Assembly (NCBI GenBank): GCA_002428455.1
Contig: DIWL01000074.1
Location: 1 to 14,304 of the forward strand
Reading direction: 5' to 3'
DNA: 14,304 bases
Source of the DNA: Anaerolineaceae bacterium UBA6107
GTDB lineage: Bacteria; Chloroflexota; Anaerolineae; Anaerolineales; Anaerolineaceae
A program made the position numbers and the translations under genes. Positions 6,429-14,152 of this stretch are shown one piece after another (position 1 is the stretch's first letter; each line of letters opens with the position of its first letter). The notes under the pieces are model-generated. The model did not search any database, was not told where the DNA came from, and worked only from the letters and a program-made list of their open reading frames with translations.

Positions 6429-6989
6429 TTAAATTTCTTCCTGTTTGGATTCGTTTCTGTCCATCTCTTCTAGGATGCTGTACAGCAGCTCCAGTAATAC
6501 CTGTTTAACAGAATCTTTCTTGCGTGCTTCACAGGACAGTATCTTCACATTGGGGTCAAGCCGCAATGCCAGCCGTATGTCCTCGACATCCCAGGCATCG
6601 TACAGATCCTGCTTGTTGGCAGCCACCAGGTAAGGGGTGGGTGCGTAGGCGTGGAAGGTTTCCAGGATGCTGCGCGCCTCGCGGAAGGTCTCCGGTCTGG
6701 AACTGTCGACCATAACAATGAATCCCAGCATGCCCTCAGAGAGGATCTCCCACATAAAATCAAAGCGTTTCTGGCCTGGCGTGCCGAACAGAAACAGAAC
6801 CAGGTCGTTGTCGACCGTGATCCTGCCAAAATCCATGGCCACAGTAGTTGTTTCCTTCACCTTTTCAGGGGCAGTGGAGATCTTGCGTTCGGTCGATACA
6901 ACATCGATCTCGCTGACCGATCGGATAAATTCAGTTTTCCCCGCATTGAATGGACCTGTTACTACGATTTTGACGGTCTGGGTCTGCAT
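6429..6989 (-). CDS. Small Ras-like GTPase (MglA/SRPRB-like, COG2229 type)
   Basis: A 186-residue G domain protein with all main motifs: G1 GPFNAGKT (12-19), G2 Thr cluster TTTVAMDFG (47-55), G3 FGTPGQ (68-73), G4 NKQD (125-128) and G5 SCEA (152-155). The G3 Asp of DxxG is replaced in LFGTPGQ, which is usual for this bacterial GTPase subfamily found next to roadblock/LC7 and DUF4388 genes. A Glu/Lys-rich tail follows residue 172. It probably acts as a GTP-driven switch in the cytoplasm, as MglA does in cell polarity, but no MglB/roadblock partner is in the window. Start ATG 6989 has AGGA about 7-8 bases upstream. It lies 19 bases after the DUF4388 gene and 10 bases before the V4R-like gene. 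Confidence 0.9.
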   Translation of the reverse strand: MQTQTVKIVVTGPFNAGKTEFIRSVSEIDVVSTERKISTAPEKVKETTTVAMDFGRITVDNDLVLFLFGTPGQKRFDFMWEILSEGMLGFIVMVDSSRPETFREARSILETFHAYAPTPYLVAANKQDLYDAWDVEDIRLALRLDPNVKILSCEARKKDSVKQVLLELLYSILEEMDRNESKQEEI

Positions 6990-7008
6990 GAAGATTCCTA
7001 TGATGATT

Positions 7009-7824
7009 TCAGATCGAGCGGATGCGGTTGATCAGCCGTTTGATCAGCGACTTGTGTTCTTTGGGATTTTTGACCGGAAGGGACTCGCTTGATAGCGCGA
7101 CAGGCAGACCATCCGGGCGGATGATCTCAACCAGTCCGGCTTGCAGCAGGGTGTACACCACACGGCGTATCTCGATCTCGTCAAGACTGGTGGTGGCAGC
7201 GATCTGCTGGATGGTATTCTTGGGATTCACATAAGAGATGACACGCCACTCGGTTGAATTGAGATTGACGTTGCGGATATCCGTGCCGGGACGTTCAGTG
7301 AACTTGAGCGCCATATCCAGGCTGGGGATTTCGGCTTTGAGCTCCTCGAACTCTTTCATCTCCCGTGCGCCTTCAACGATCAGGTTTTCAAGGTTAAGAT
7401 GGACAACGATGCGGTCATCCGGGGGCAGCTCGCCGGTTTCAAAGCGGAAAAGGCCGTCGGGCCATGAGAAAAGATGGCGGAACTTGTCCGCGTATTCCTT
7501 TTCAAGGATGGACAATACACCATCCAGGGTGGTGTAGCCGGCGTTTACCAGGTAGATCCCGGCTTCATGATCATTCATGCCGGATAGGCGTTCCCGCAGG
7601 AGCCGGTGTTGAGAAGCCGTGATCAATTGATGGTCGGTTAGGGATTTGAGGAAAGAGAGCTTCTCGTCACTGCTTTCGAAGTAAGCCAGTTTCCCGTTCT
7701 GAAAGATGGTTCGCGTTGTTACACCGGGTCTTTCAACGTAAAGTGCACCAGACTTGTTGGCCAGGTTTATGAGGTTCAATAACTGGGTAAATGAAAAATC
7801 CCTAAGGTTACCTTTTAATGTCAT
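7009..7824 (-). CDS. DUF4388 (PATAN) domain protein with C-terminal winged helix
   Basis: A 271-residue protein. Residues 1-95 match DUF4388, the N-terminal domain of cyanobacterial PatA: MTLKGNLRDFSFTQLLNLI, then SGALYVE, then IFQNGKLAYFES. Residues 96-150 continue with a helical part typical of these proteins (GIYLVNAGYTTLDGVLSIL; FRFETGELP). Residues 188-245 look like a winged helix: a WRVISYVN start, a TIQQIAATTSLDEIEIRRVV helix pair and a LLQAGLVEII wing, as seen in DUF4388 proteins from delta-proteobacteria and Chloroflexota. A basic tail (KRLINRIRSI) ends the protein. These proteins are thought to be adaptors in two-component and GTPase signalling. Start: TAAGGG 7 bases before ATG 7824. 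It is the first gene of the operon and has a near-consensus promoter. Confidence 0.88.
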   Translation of the reverse strand: MTLKGNLRDFSFTQLLNLINLANKSGALYVERPGVTTRTIFQNGKLAYFESSDEKLSFLKSLTDHQLITASQHRLLRERLSGMNDHEAGIYLVNAGYTTLDGVLSILEKEYADKFRHLFSWPDGLFRFETGELPPDDRIVVHLNLENLIVEGAREMKEFEELKAEIPSLDMALKFTERPGTDIRNVNLNSTEWRVISYVNPKNTIQQIAATTSLDEIEIRRVVYTLLQAGLVEIIRPDGLPVALSSESLPVKNPKEHKSLIKRLINRIRSI

Positions 7825-7860
7825 CCACCAACCCTTACAGGATTATCTTGCGTTCATAAG

Positions 7861-7889
7861 ATTATACATACAAGCGATGAAAGCGTCAA
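7861..7889 (-). promoter_or_regulatory. Near-consensus sigma70 promoter of the DUF4388 operon
   Basis: On the minus strand TTGACG (7884-7889), a spacer of exactly 17 bases and TATAAT (7861-7866) give 5/6 and 6/6 matches. Transcription would start near 7854, leaving a leader of about 30 bases before ATG 7824. Confidence 0.8.
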
Positions 7890-7933
7890 TTAACTGATCA
7901 GCAAACCCGGCAGAAGCGATTGATCAAGTTTAG

Positions 7934-7939
7934 TATAAT
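7934..7939 (+). promoter_or_regulatory. -10 box of the divergent XPB-N-like gene
   Basis: A perfect TATAAT lies 26 bases before ATG 7966 on the plus strand. No good -35 hexamer lies 16-18 bases upstream, so an activator may be needed. The gap 7825-7965 thus holds two divergent promoters. Two copies of TGATCA (7895-7900 and 7921-7926), 26 bases apart centre to centre, lie between them. Confidence 0.5.
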
Positions 7940-7965
7940 CTGCTTAGGAACTGAAAAGGCTATTT

Positions 7966-9600
7966 ATGCCGGGAATTCAATCAACTTTACTGCAACACGA
8001 CCTGGATTTTCTGGGACGCATTGCCCGCGCGTGGGATGTGGAGATCAGCCTGCGTGATGCGGACACTGCCCGCGCAGACCTGGCTGGCAAAATGCTGCTG
8101 CCGGATGTGTATCGGCTTTTTATCGATTCGCTGCCTGAGAATGTGCGCGAAGCCTGGCAAAACCTGCTTAGGAGAGGCGGCCGGCAAACATGGGCTGAGT
8201 TTTCCAGGCTGAACGGTGAAATTCGCAGTTTTGGTCCCGCGAAGCGCGCACGTGAAGATCCGGATCTGCACCCGGTGTCGATTGCTGAGTCATTATGGTA
8301 TGCTGGTTTGATCGGCCGGGCATTTTTCCGTGGTGCGAGTGAGCCGGTTGAACATGTCTATATCCCAGATGAACTGCTGGCTTTTGAAAAACCGGCCAGG
8401 ATTGAAGAAAAGATTCCGGTTCGGCCGGCGGTCAATCAATCACCCCGCTTCGTCAACCGCTCTGACAGCGCCTTACTCGACCAATTAACCGACCTTCTGG
8501 CTGCTTTACGCATGCAAAGAGAGATCCCGGAGGAAATCTTCACGAGTTGGAGAAAATCGCGCGAATTCCTGCATGGCTTGCTGCTTTCCTGTGGACTGAT
8601 CGACCAGGAAAGCCAGCCGCTTCCGCAGGCTTTAAAAACCTATTTCAACACGACCCGCGATCAGGCCCTGCTGCAGCTTTACCAGGCCTGGAGTGATTCA
8701 CAGACGATCAACGAATTAAGAATGCTGCCCGGTTTGAACTGCGAGGGTAACTGGCAGAATGATCCAACTACTGCCCGCCGCGCATTGACAGGCTTACTCG
8801 CCCGGTTGGAAACTGGTGGAACCTGGTGGAGCATATCCTCACTGATCTCAGGTGTAAAGGAGACCGATCCGGATTTCCAACGTCCCGCGGGGGATTATGA
8901 CTCCTGGTTTATTCGAGATGTGGAAAGCGGTGAATTTCTGCATGGATTTGAATCCTGGTCCCAGGTGGAAGGTGCACTGTTATATTTCCTCCTGACCGGT
9001 CCACTGCACTGGCTGGGATTGGTGAACCTGGCGCGGGGCAGCGCGGAGGGTCGTTACACGGCTTTCCAACTGGTGGATCTAACCAGGGGAATGCTGATGG
9101 GGGAACCGCCAGCTACCGGATTGAAAGAAAAGCAGCCAATCAAGGTAAAAGATGTTTGCCATTTCATTATCCCGGTTGGAGCCTCCCGCATGCTGCGCTA
9201 CCAGGTGGGGCGTTTCGCTGAACTGGTGAGCGCTTCTGCCAGGGACACACGTTACTCACTGACCAAAAGTTCATTACAATTGGCTGCTGAACAGGACTTG
9301 CATCTGGGTCAGTTGCTGCAACTGTTGGAGAAGGACCAACCCGGGATTGTACCGGCAGCACTGCGAAAAATGGAGCAGCGCTGGAGCCTTAAGGGACAGG
9401 AGGCCGGGTTTGAGCGCGTCACACTGCTGCGTTTCTCTGAACCGGCGGACTGTGAAGAATTTCTCAAAGCAGCAGGCGCGCGATTCAACCTGGAGCAATT
9501 GAATCCGCGGACGCTACTCATCCAGACCCAGCAGGAAGCAGGCATCATCAAGCTGCTCAACGAGCTGGGCATCCTGGTTGACCGGTCAGCGGATGTATAA
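7966..9600 (+). CDS. XPB/Ssl2 N-terminal-like (helicase-associated) protein without helicase core
   Basis: A 544-residue cytoplasmic protein. The pattern matches the bacterial proteins annotated as helicase XPB/Ssl2 N-terminal domain proteins (Helicase_C_3). A first conserved block covers residues 70-121 (GGRQTWAEFSRLNGEIR, LWYAGLIGRAFF). A central block at 235-357 has the AW/LPGL and WW/FLLTGPLHWLGLV patterns. The XPB-N-like domain at 393-475 runs FIIPVGASRML, RFAELVSASARDTRYSLTKSSL, LLQLLEKDQPG. No Walker A, DEAD/DEAH or other helicase motif is seen, so it is not an active helicase by itself. It may bind DNA or partner a helicase such as an XPB-type enzyme encoded elsewhere. Start ATG 7966 has AAAGG 6 bases upstream. 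The Kbl-type gene follows closely, so the two are probably co-transcribed. Confidence 0.65.
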   Translation: MPGIQSTLLQHDLDFLGRIARAWDVEISLRDADTARADLAGKMLLPDVYRLFIDSLPENVREAWQNLLRRGGRQTWAEFSRLNGEIRSFGPAKRAREDPDLHPVSIAESLWYAGLIGRAFFRGASEPVEHVYIPDELLAFEKPARIEEKIPVRPAVNQSPRFVNRSDSALLDQLTDLLAALRMQREIPEEIFTSWRKSREFLHGLLLSCGLIDQESQPLPQALKTYFNTTRDQALLQLYQAWSDSQTINELRMLPGLNCEGNWQNDPTTARRALTGLLARLETGGTWWSISSLISGVKETDPDFQRPAGDYDSWFIRDVESGEFLHGFESWSQVEGALLYFLLTGPLHWLGLVNLARGSAEGRYTAFQLVDLTRGMLMGEPPATGLKEKQPIKVKDVCHFIIPVGASRMLRYQVGRFAELVSASARDTRYSLTKSSLQLAAEQDLHLGQLLQLLEKDQPGIVPAALRKMEQRWSLKGQEAGFERVTLLRFSEPADCEEFLKAAGARFNLEQLNPRTLLIQTQQEAGIIKLLNELGILVDRSADV

Positions 9601-9637
9601 TCGTGGTTAAGACAACAAATCCAAACAAGAGGTGAAA

Positions 9638-10819
9638 ATGGGCAACAGGTTGGAATGGATCCAGCAGGAGATCGATGCGCTAAAGGCGGCCGGTTTATAT
9701 AACAATATACGCACCCTCAGTTCACCGCAGGGTGCCTGGCTGGTCGTTGACGGAAAAAAGGTCTTGAACTTCTGCTCGAATAATTACCTTGGACTGGCGA
9801 ATCATCCAAAACTGGTTGAAGCCGCTGCCGCTGCACTGCAAAGATACGGTGTTGGTCCGGGTGCGGTGCGTTCGATCGCCGGTACCATGGACATCCACAC
9901 GGAACTGGAGCGCCGCCTGGCGAATTTCAAAGGAGTCGAAGCGGCGGTTGTCCTGCAATCCGGTTTTTCAGCCAATACTGCGGTGATCCCCGTGCTGGTT
10001 GGCAAGGAAGACCTCATTATTTCTGATGCCCTGAACCATGCCAGCATCATCGACGGCAGCCGGCTTTCCGGTGCGCGTATTGACCGCTATGAGCATGCCA
10101 ATGCAGCTGATTTGGAGCAGGTGATTCTGAAGAACAAGGGTACTTACCGTCGCGCACTGGTCATCACCGATGGTGTTTTTAGCATGGATGGGGACCTGGC
10201 GCCGCTGGATGAGATCTACGCGGTCACCAGCAAGTACGATGTGATGTTGATGGTGGATGACGCGCACGGAGAAGGCGTGGTAGGCCGGGGTGGACGCGGT
10301 ATCGTGGACCATTTTGGTTTGCACGGCAAGGTGGACGTGGAGGTAGGCACATTATCCAAGGCTTTCGGTGTAGTGGGTGGGATCGTTGCTGGCAATGGCA
10401 GGGTGATCGAATGGGTTCGCCAGCGCGGCCGTCCCTTCCTGTTCTCTTCTGCAACACCGCCGGCTGATGTCGCAGCCTGCATCGCCGCGGTCGACCTGCT
10501 TGAGCAATCCACCGAGCTGGTGGACCGTCTGTGGGAGAACGCGCGCTACTTCAAGGCTGAGCTTAAGAAATTAGGGCTTGATACAGGCAATAGTGTTACC
10601 CCCATCACCCCGGTGATGCTGGGTGAAGCCTCCCTTGCGCAACAGTTCAGCCGTGAGCTTTTCGCGGAGAATGTTTTTGCCATGGCGTTGGGTTTCCCGA
10701 CCGTCCCGCAGGGAAAGGCGCGCATCCGCGTGATGATCTCAGCGGTGCACACCCGCGAAGATCTGGACCGGGGCTTGGAAGCTTTTGCCAGAGTAGCCAG
10801 GAAGCTAAAAGTGATCTGA
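9638..10819 (+). CDS. kbl: Glycine C-acetyltransferase (2-amino-3-ketobutyrate CoA ligase) / alpha-oxoamine synthase
   Basis: A PLP-dependent alpha-oxoamine synthase of normal length (393 residues from ATG 9638). A GTG at 9632 would add two residues, but it lies inside the ribosome binding site AGAGGTG, so the ATG is preferred. Visible family features are NFCSNNYLGLA near residue 45, GPGAVRSIAGTMDIHTELE (glycine-rich, substrate side), DALNHASIIDG with the cofactor-stacking His, VDDAHGEG with the Asp that contacts the PLP ring nitrogen, and TLSKAFGVVGG with the PLP-binding Lys (241 from this start). Kbl joins glycine and acetyl-CoA reversibly with 2-amino-3-ketobutyrate in threonine breakdown. 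The RSIAGT-type sequence is closer to Kbl than to serine palmitoyltransferase, but BioF (8-amino-7-oxononanoate synthase) activity cannot be excluded. No threonine dehydrogenase gene is adjacent. It starts 37 bases after the XPB-N-like stop. Confidence 0.88.
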   Translation: MGNRLEWIQQEIDALKAAGLYNNIRTLSSPQGAWLVVDGKKVLNFCSNNYLGLANHPKLVEAAAAALQRYGVGPGAVRSIAGTMDIHTELERRLANFKGVEAAVVLQSGFSANTAVIPVLVGKEDLIISDALNHASIIDGSRLSGARIDRYEHANAADLEQVILKNKGTYRRALVITDGVFSMDGDLAPLDEIYAVTSKYDVMLMVDDAHGEGVVGRGGRGIVDHFGLHGKVDVEVGTLSKAFGVVGGIVAGNGRVIEWVRQRGRPFLFSSATPPADVAACIAAVDLLEQSTELVDRLWENARYFKAELKKLGLDTGNSVTPITPVMLGEASLAQQFSRELFAENVFAMALGFPTVPQGKARIRVMISAVHTREDLDRGLEAFARVARKLKVI

Positions 10820-10825
10820 ATCCCA

Positions 10826-10870
10826 TAAAAAATTGCGCTGGAGGTTGTCTCTCCAGCGCTTTTATTTTTC
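10826..10870. terminator. Bidirectional rho-independent terminator between convergent genes
   Basis: A 9-bp perfect stem GCGCTGGAG/CTCCAGCGC (10835-10843 with 10851-10859) has a 7-base loop. It is flanked by TTTTATTTTT on the plus side and by AAAAAATT on the left, giving a T-run on the minus strand. It can end both the kbl transcript and the glycosyltransferase operon; the stop codon of the latter (10862) lies within the plus-strand T-run. Confidence 0.9.
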
Positions 10871-11641
10871 GAACATGCGGCGGCGCTTCCAGTTGATCAG
10901 TGGGGCGACCAGGCGGCGCAGCTGGTATTTTAAGGTGATCGGGGCGATCTTTTTTCCGCCATCGCGGTAATGAACGCGCAGCATTTCCGGCCAGCAGCGG
11001 TCATCCGCCGCAATGGTCTTCGCGTCACTGTGCAGGCGGAAGTTTGCCCAGGTATTGCCGGGCAGGTACTTAAACTCAGTCACCGCGGCCAGGCGCACCC
11101 ACAGGTCGTAATCCATGGCGAAGTAAAATGAAGGATCGAGCGGACCGACCTGCTTCCAGTGTTCCGCTCTAAAGAACGCGGCTGGTTGCGGGATGTGGAC
11201 ATAACCGCGGCGCAGGCGTTTGTGGTTGGTTTGGGCGGCGGGGAATTTGCCCACGATCCTGCCGTCATCATCGATGAAATCCAGGTCGCCGTAGACCAGC
11301 CCGATCTGCGGATGGCTGACCAGGTAATCCACAGCGGCGCTGATTGCACCCGGTTTATAGGTGTCATCTGAGTTCAGCCAGCCCAGGATGCTGCCCCGGG
11401 CGACTGCGTACCCCTTGTTGACAGCGTCCGTCTGCCCGCGGTCCTTTTCGGATACCCAGTATGCAAGGCGATGTGAGTATTTGCGGATGATTTCAACACT
11501 GCCGTCGGTTGATCCGCCATCGATCACAATATACTCAATGCGGGGGTAATCCTGCTCAAGGACTGAGAGCATGGTCTCCTCCAGGTAATCCACCTGGTTG
11601 AAGGAGGGGGTCACGATTGAAACCAGCGGTAGTTCTCTCAT
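10862..11641 (-). CDS. GT2 family glycosyltransferase (GT-A fold)
   Basis: A 259-residue inverting glycosyltransferase of family 2. Visible motifs are VSIVTPSFNQ at the N-terminus, VIDGGSTDGS (nucleotide-binding Asp at 41), LNSDD (90-93, the DxD-like metal site), and MDYDLWVRL, which supplies the likely catalytic base. Tail residues are basic (RRR) with no membrane helix, so the enzyme probably works at the cytoplasmic membrane face on a nucleotide-sugar donor. ATG 11641 is preferred, with AAGTGAG just upstream; a GTG at 11650 is possible (3 more residues) and would directly abut the upstream stop. It shares most N-terminal motifs with the GT2 two genes upstream (paralogs). It is the last gene of the operon before the bidirectional terminator. 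Donor and acceptor are unknown; a cell-surface glycan is likely. Confidence 0.9.
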   Translation of the reverse strand: MRELPLVSIVTPSFNQVDYLEETMLSVLEQDYPRIEYIVIDGGSTDGSVEIIRKYSHRLAYWVSEKDRGQTDAVNKGYAVARGSILGWLNSDDTYKPGAISAAVDYLVSHPQIGLVYGDLDFIDDDGRIVGKFPAAQTNHKRLRRGYVHIPQPAAFFRAEHWKQVGPLDPSFYFAMDYDLWVRLAAVTEFKYLPGNTWANFRLHSDAKTIAADDRCWPEMLRVHYRDGGKKIAPITLKYQLRRLVAPLINWKRRRMFEK

Positions 11642-11650
11642 TGGTCTCAC

Positions 11651-13192
11651 TTAATTGAGCGGGTTCCTGAGGTCGAACAGGTAATACCCATCACCTTCAG
11701 AGTACGGATAATGCGCGAAAAGGTATTCAGAAAGCTCCGGTTGTTTTTCCAATTCGCCCAATAGGGTCACCAGGAAGTAATGCTTGCCTTCCGTGCGCAT
11801 CTTGAACAGCGTTTCAAATTCCGGGTCGGTCGAACCGATCAACTCTTTTACCTTCAAATCACCTCCGGTTGGCCAGAGTTCCGGCTGGAGGTAGCCCCAA
11901 TAGTTCAAGCGGTAACCGTAATCGTGCGTGAGGGCGATCACAGAAGCGCGTTGTCCGATCTTGTCGCCCAGGTCCTTCCAATATTTGGCTTCGTGGCGGT
12001 AACTGGCCCCGATCATTTCGCCGCGCGATTTCATCACGCACAAACCGATGGAGAAGGCGAAAAGACCCATCACCAGTACGCGTGAGAACCAATTCAGGGG
12101 TTTATCTTCCAGGTATTTGAAGATCGCGCCGCCCACCGCGCCGAATCCCAGCGCAATGATGGGGATTAACGGCAGGTGATAATAATTATGCGTGTAGATG
12201 TGGTATGCAAACATGAAGCCGTACAAAAGGTAGCCCAGCCACATGCTGAAGTAGACAATCTGGTGTTTCTTCTCCCGCAGCACAAAGAATCCCAGCAGGG
12301 CGATCACAATAGGGTAGAAACCGACCACAAAGCGCGCCAGCATCAGCCAGTTGAGATACCACTTCGGGTCTGAGAAGAGCGCCGGCACCCAGCGCGCGCC
12401 GAAAATCGCCCCGGCGTTCCCGCCGACTGTCGCGCTGATCAGGTTGTACACCAGCGCAGGTACAAGGGCGATGGCAGCGATCAGGTACACGTGCCAGTTC
12501 TTCAGCGAGGGTTTTAGCCCTTTGATCAATACGATGGCCACCATCGAAAACCCGACGAAGAACACTGATGAGATCTTGATGAACACCGCCAGCCCGGTGA
12601 ACACGGCGGCCAGCAGGGTGGTCTTGAGCGTGTCCTTTTCCAGCCATTCAAACTGAAAATAGAGTGCCCAGACGATGAACATCACCATCAGCGGGTCAGG
12701 TTGAAAACTACGGCTGGCAATCGTGGCAAACGGATTAAACAGGTACAAAGCCAGGGCGATGAAAGCGCCATTCAGCGTGGTCATGCGCCTGGCAAGCAGG
12801 AATAATGGAATACCGCCGATGACCCAGAAAAGGATCGACAACAGGCGGGCAACAAGCATATTTTCCTGACCGATCAGACGGTAAATGAAGGCAACCAGGT
12901 ATTCCATGATTGGGGGTTCGATCTGGGGTTCACTCTTACCCGTTTCAATGGCGAATTGACGGGTTTCCGGCGGGATGGCGTTTGTAATGGGGGTGTCCAT
13001 CTCGTAATAAATGCCGCGGGTCATGATGTATGAATGCAGCTGACGCGTCACCGCGAAATCAAGCGGCAGGTCATCCAGGTCGATCAGGCGTATTCCCAGA
13101 CCGGCCAGCAGGAAAATGACCAGCAGGATGATGACCATTGGTTTGGAGGGTTTTAGAAATAATGCGCTTTCATTCGCCCGCTGTTCAGGCAT
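11651..13192 (-). CDS. GT39/ArnT-like integral membrane glycosyltransferase (PMT_2 type)
   Basis: A 513-residue polytopic membrane protein of the GT-C class. A first membrane helix (about 18-35) is followed by an acidic loop RLIDLDDLPLDF, the usual site of the catalytic Asp in this class. QIEPPIMEYLVAFIYRLIG (91-109) and SRSFQPDPLMVMF (about 161-173) match the conserved PMT_2 positions. Some eight to ten further hydrophobic segments extend to about residue 390, then a soluble, probably extracytoplasmic C-terminal domain of about 120 residues. Such enzymes use a polyprenyl-phosphate sugar on the outer side of the membrane. Start ATG 13192 has GAGGTGA 3-4 bases upstream. It lies 18 bases after the upstream GT2 gene and directly before the next one. 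Acceptor (lipid, glycan or protein) unknown. Confidence 0.87.
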   Translation of the reverse strand: MPEQRANESALFLKPSKPMVIILLVIFLLAGLGIRLIDLDDLPLDFAVTRQLHSYIMTRGIYYEMDTPITNAIPPETRQFAIETGKSEPQIEPPIMEYLVAFIYRLIGQENMLVARLLSILFWVIGGIPLFLLARRMTTLNGAFIALALYLFNPFATIASRSFQPDPLMVMFIVWALYFQFEWLEKDTLKTTLLAAVFTGLAVFIKISSVFFVGFSMVAIVLIKGLKPSLKNWHVYLIAAIALVPALVYNLISATVGGNAGAIFGARWVPALFSDPKWYLNWLMLARFVVGFYPIVIALLGFFVLREKKHQIVYFSMWLGYLLYGFMFAYHIYTHNYYHLPLIPIIALGFGAVGGAIFKYLEDKPLNWFSRVLVMGLFAFSIGLCVMKSRGEMIGASYRHEAKYWKDLGDKIGQRASVIALTHDYGYRLNYWGYLQPELWPTGGDLKVKELIGSTDPEFETLFKMRTEGKHYFLVTLLGELEKQPELSEYLFAHYPYSEGDGYYLFDLRNPLN

Positions 13193-13210
13193 GCGTCACC
13201 TCGTTACAGG

Positions 13211-14152
13211 TCATTTGGTTTTGAATCCCGCTTTCCGGCGGGACAGGTAAGCGGTCTTCAAACGTTCCAATCCCAACGGAGAGAAGAGCGCGTATAGGAT
13301 GCGATACCAATCACCGGCCGCGGCAGCTGGGTGGCTGCGCAGGCTGCGCCAGTAAGCACTTAAAGACTTTTTGTATTCCTGCGCATCGAACAGGTAGAAC
13401 GCGTTCAGGCGTTCAGCCCCGGCTTCGATCCTCCGGCGATCCTGCTGAAGTATATCCTTAAGGTGTGGTTCCGAGGCCATCCACTCGACGATGCGCCGTG
13501 CTTCGGCGCCAAATTCCGCGGCGTGAGCCAGGTTCTTACTGGCGGCGTGGTAATGCTCGCCCGCCCATAATTGCGGGATGTATTTCATTCCCGCGTTCAT
13601 TGCCAGGCGTATCCATAACTGGTGATCAAGCAGGAAATGAAAATCCGGATCCAGGTAACCGGTTTTTTCCAACACCTGGCGGCGCATGAAAACGCTTGGC
13701 TGACCGATGATCCTGAATTCCATCAAGCCCTTCAATCCCCAATCCCCATAGGTAAGAAGATTGGTGATCTCTCCGGCTTCATTTACCACCTGCAGATCGC
13801 CGTACACGAAACCGACTCCGGGGTTGGACTGCAAGGCCTGGACTGCGCTGCTGATCGCTCCCGGCAGGTAAAAATCGTCCGAGTTGAGCCAGGCGATGAT
13901 CTCCCCGCTCGCCCGCTGCAAACCCTTGTTGATCCCGTCGGCCTGTCCGTTGTCCTTTTCCGATACCCACCAGCTAATGCGGTCGGCATACTTTTTAATG
14001 AGCTTTACACTGCCATCAGTCGATCCACCATCTACAACAAGGTACTCAAGATTTGGATAATCCTGTTCGAGCACCGACAGGATGGTTTTTTCGAGGAAAC
14101 CCGCCTGGTTGTATGAGGGAGAGACAATGGTGACGAGGGGTTCGTTTTTCAT
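13211..14152 (-). CDS. GT2 family glycosyltransferase (paralog of the downstream GT2)
   Basis: A 313-residue GT-A enzyme of family 2 with VTIVSPSYNQ, VVDGGSTDGS (D41), LNSDD (90-93) and LDHQLWIRL. The last motif reads Asp-His-Gln where its paralog at 10862 reads Asp-Tyr-Asp, so the acceptor-side residue differs. The first 100 residues are closely similar between the two, and the C-terminal 90 residues, ending in a basic tail (RRKAGFKTK), are longer here. The C-terminal helical part (RHLKD/YWRSLRSHPAAA-like) is not recognised. It is probably a cytoplasmic enzyme adding a sugar to a lipid-linked glycan. Start ATG 14152 overlaps the previous gene's stop by ATGA, so translation is coupled; there is no strong Shine-Dalgarno. 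The ED/DxD motifs are intact and the gene shows no sign of decay. Confidence 0.9.
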   Translation of the reverse strand: MKNEPLVTIVSPSYNQAGFLEKTILSVLEQDYPNLEYLVVDGGSTDGSVKLIKKYADRISWWVSEKDNGQADGINKGLQRASGEIIAWLNSDDFYLPGAISSAVQALQSNPGVGFVYGDLQVVNEAGEITNLLTYGDWGLKGLMEFRIIGQPSVFMRRQVLEKTGYLDPDFHFLLDHQLWIRLAMNAGMKYIPQLWAGEHYHAASKNLAHAAEFGAEARRIVEWMASEPHLKDILQQDRRRIEAGAERLNAFYLFDAQEYKKSLSAYWRSLRSHPAAAAGDWYRILYALFSPLGLERLKTAYLSRRKAGFKTK

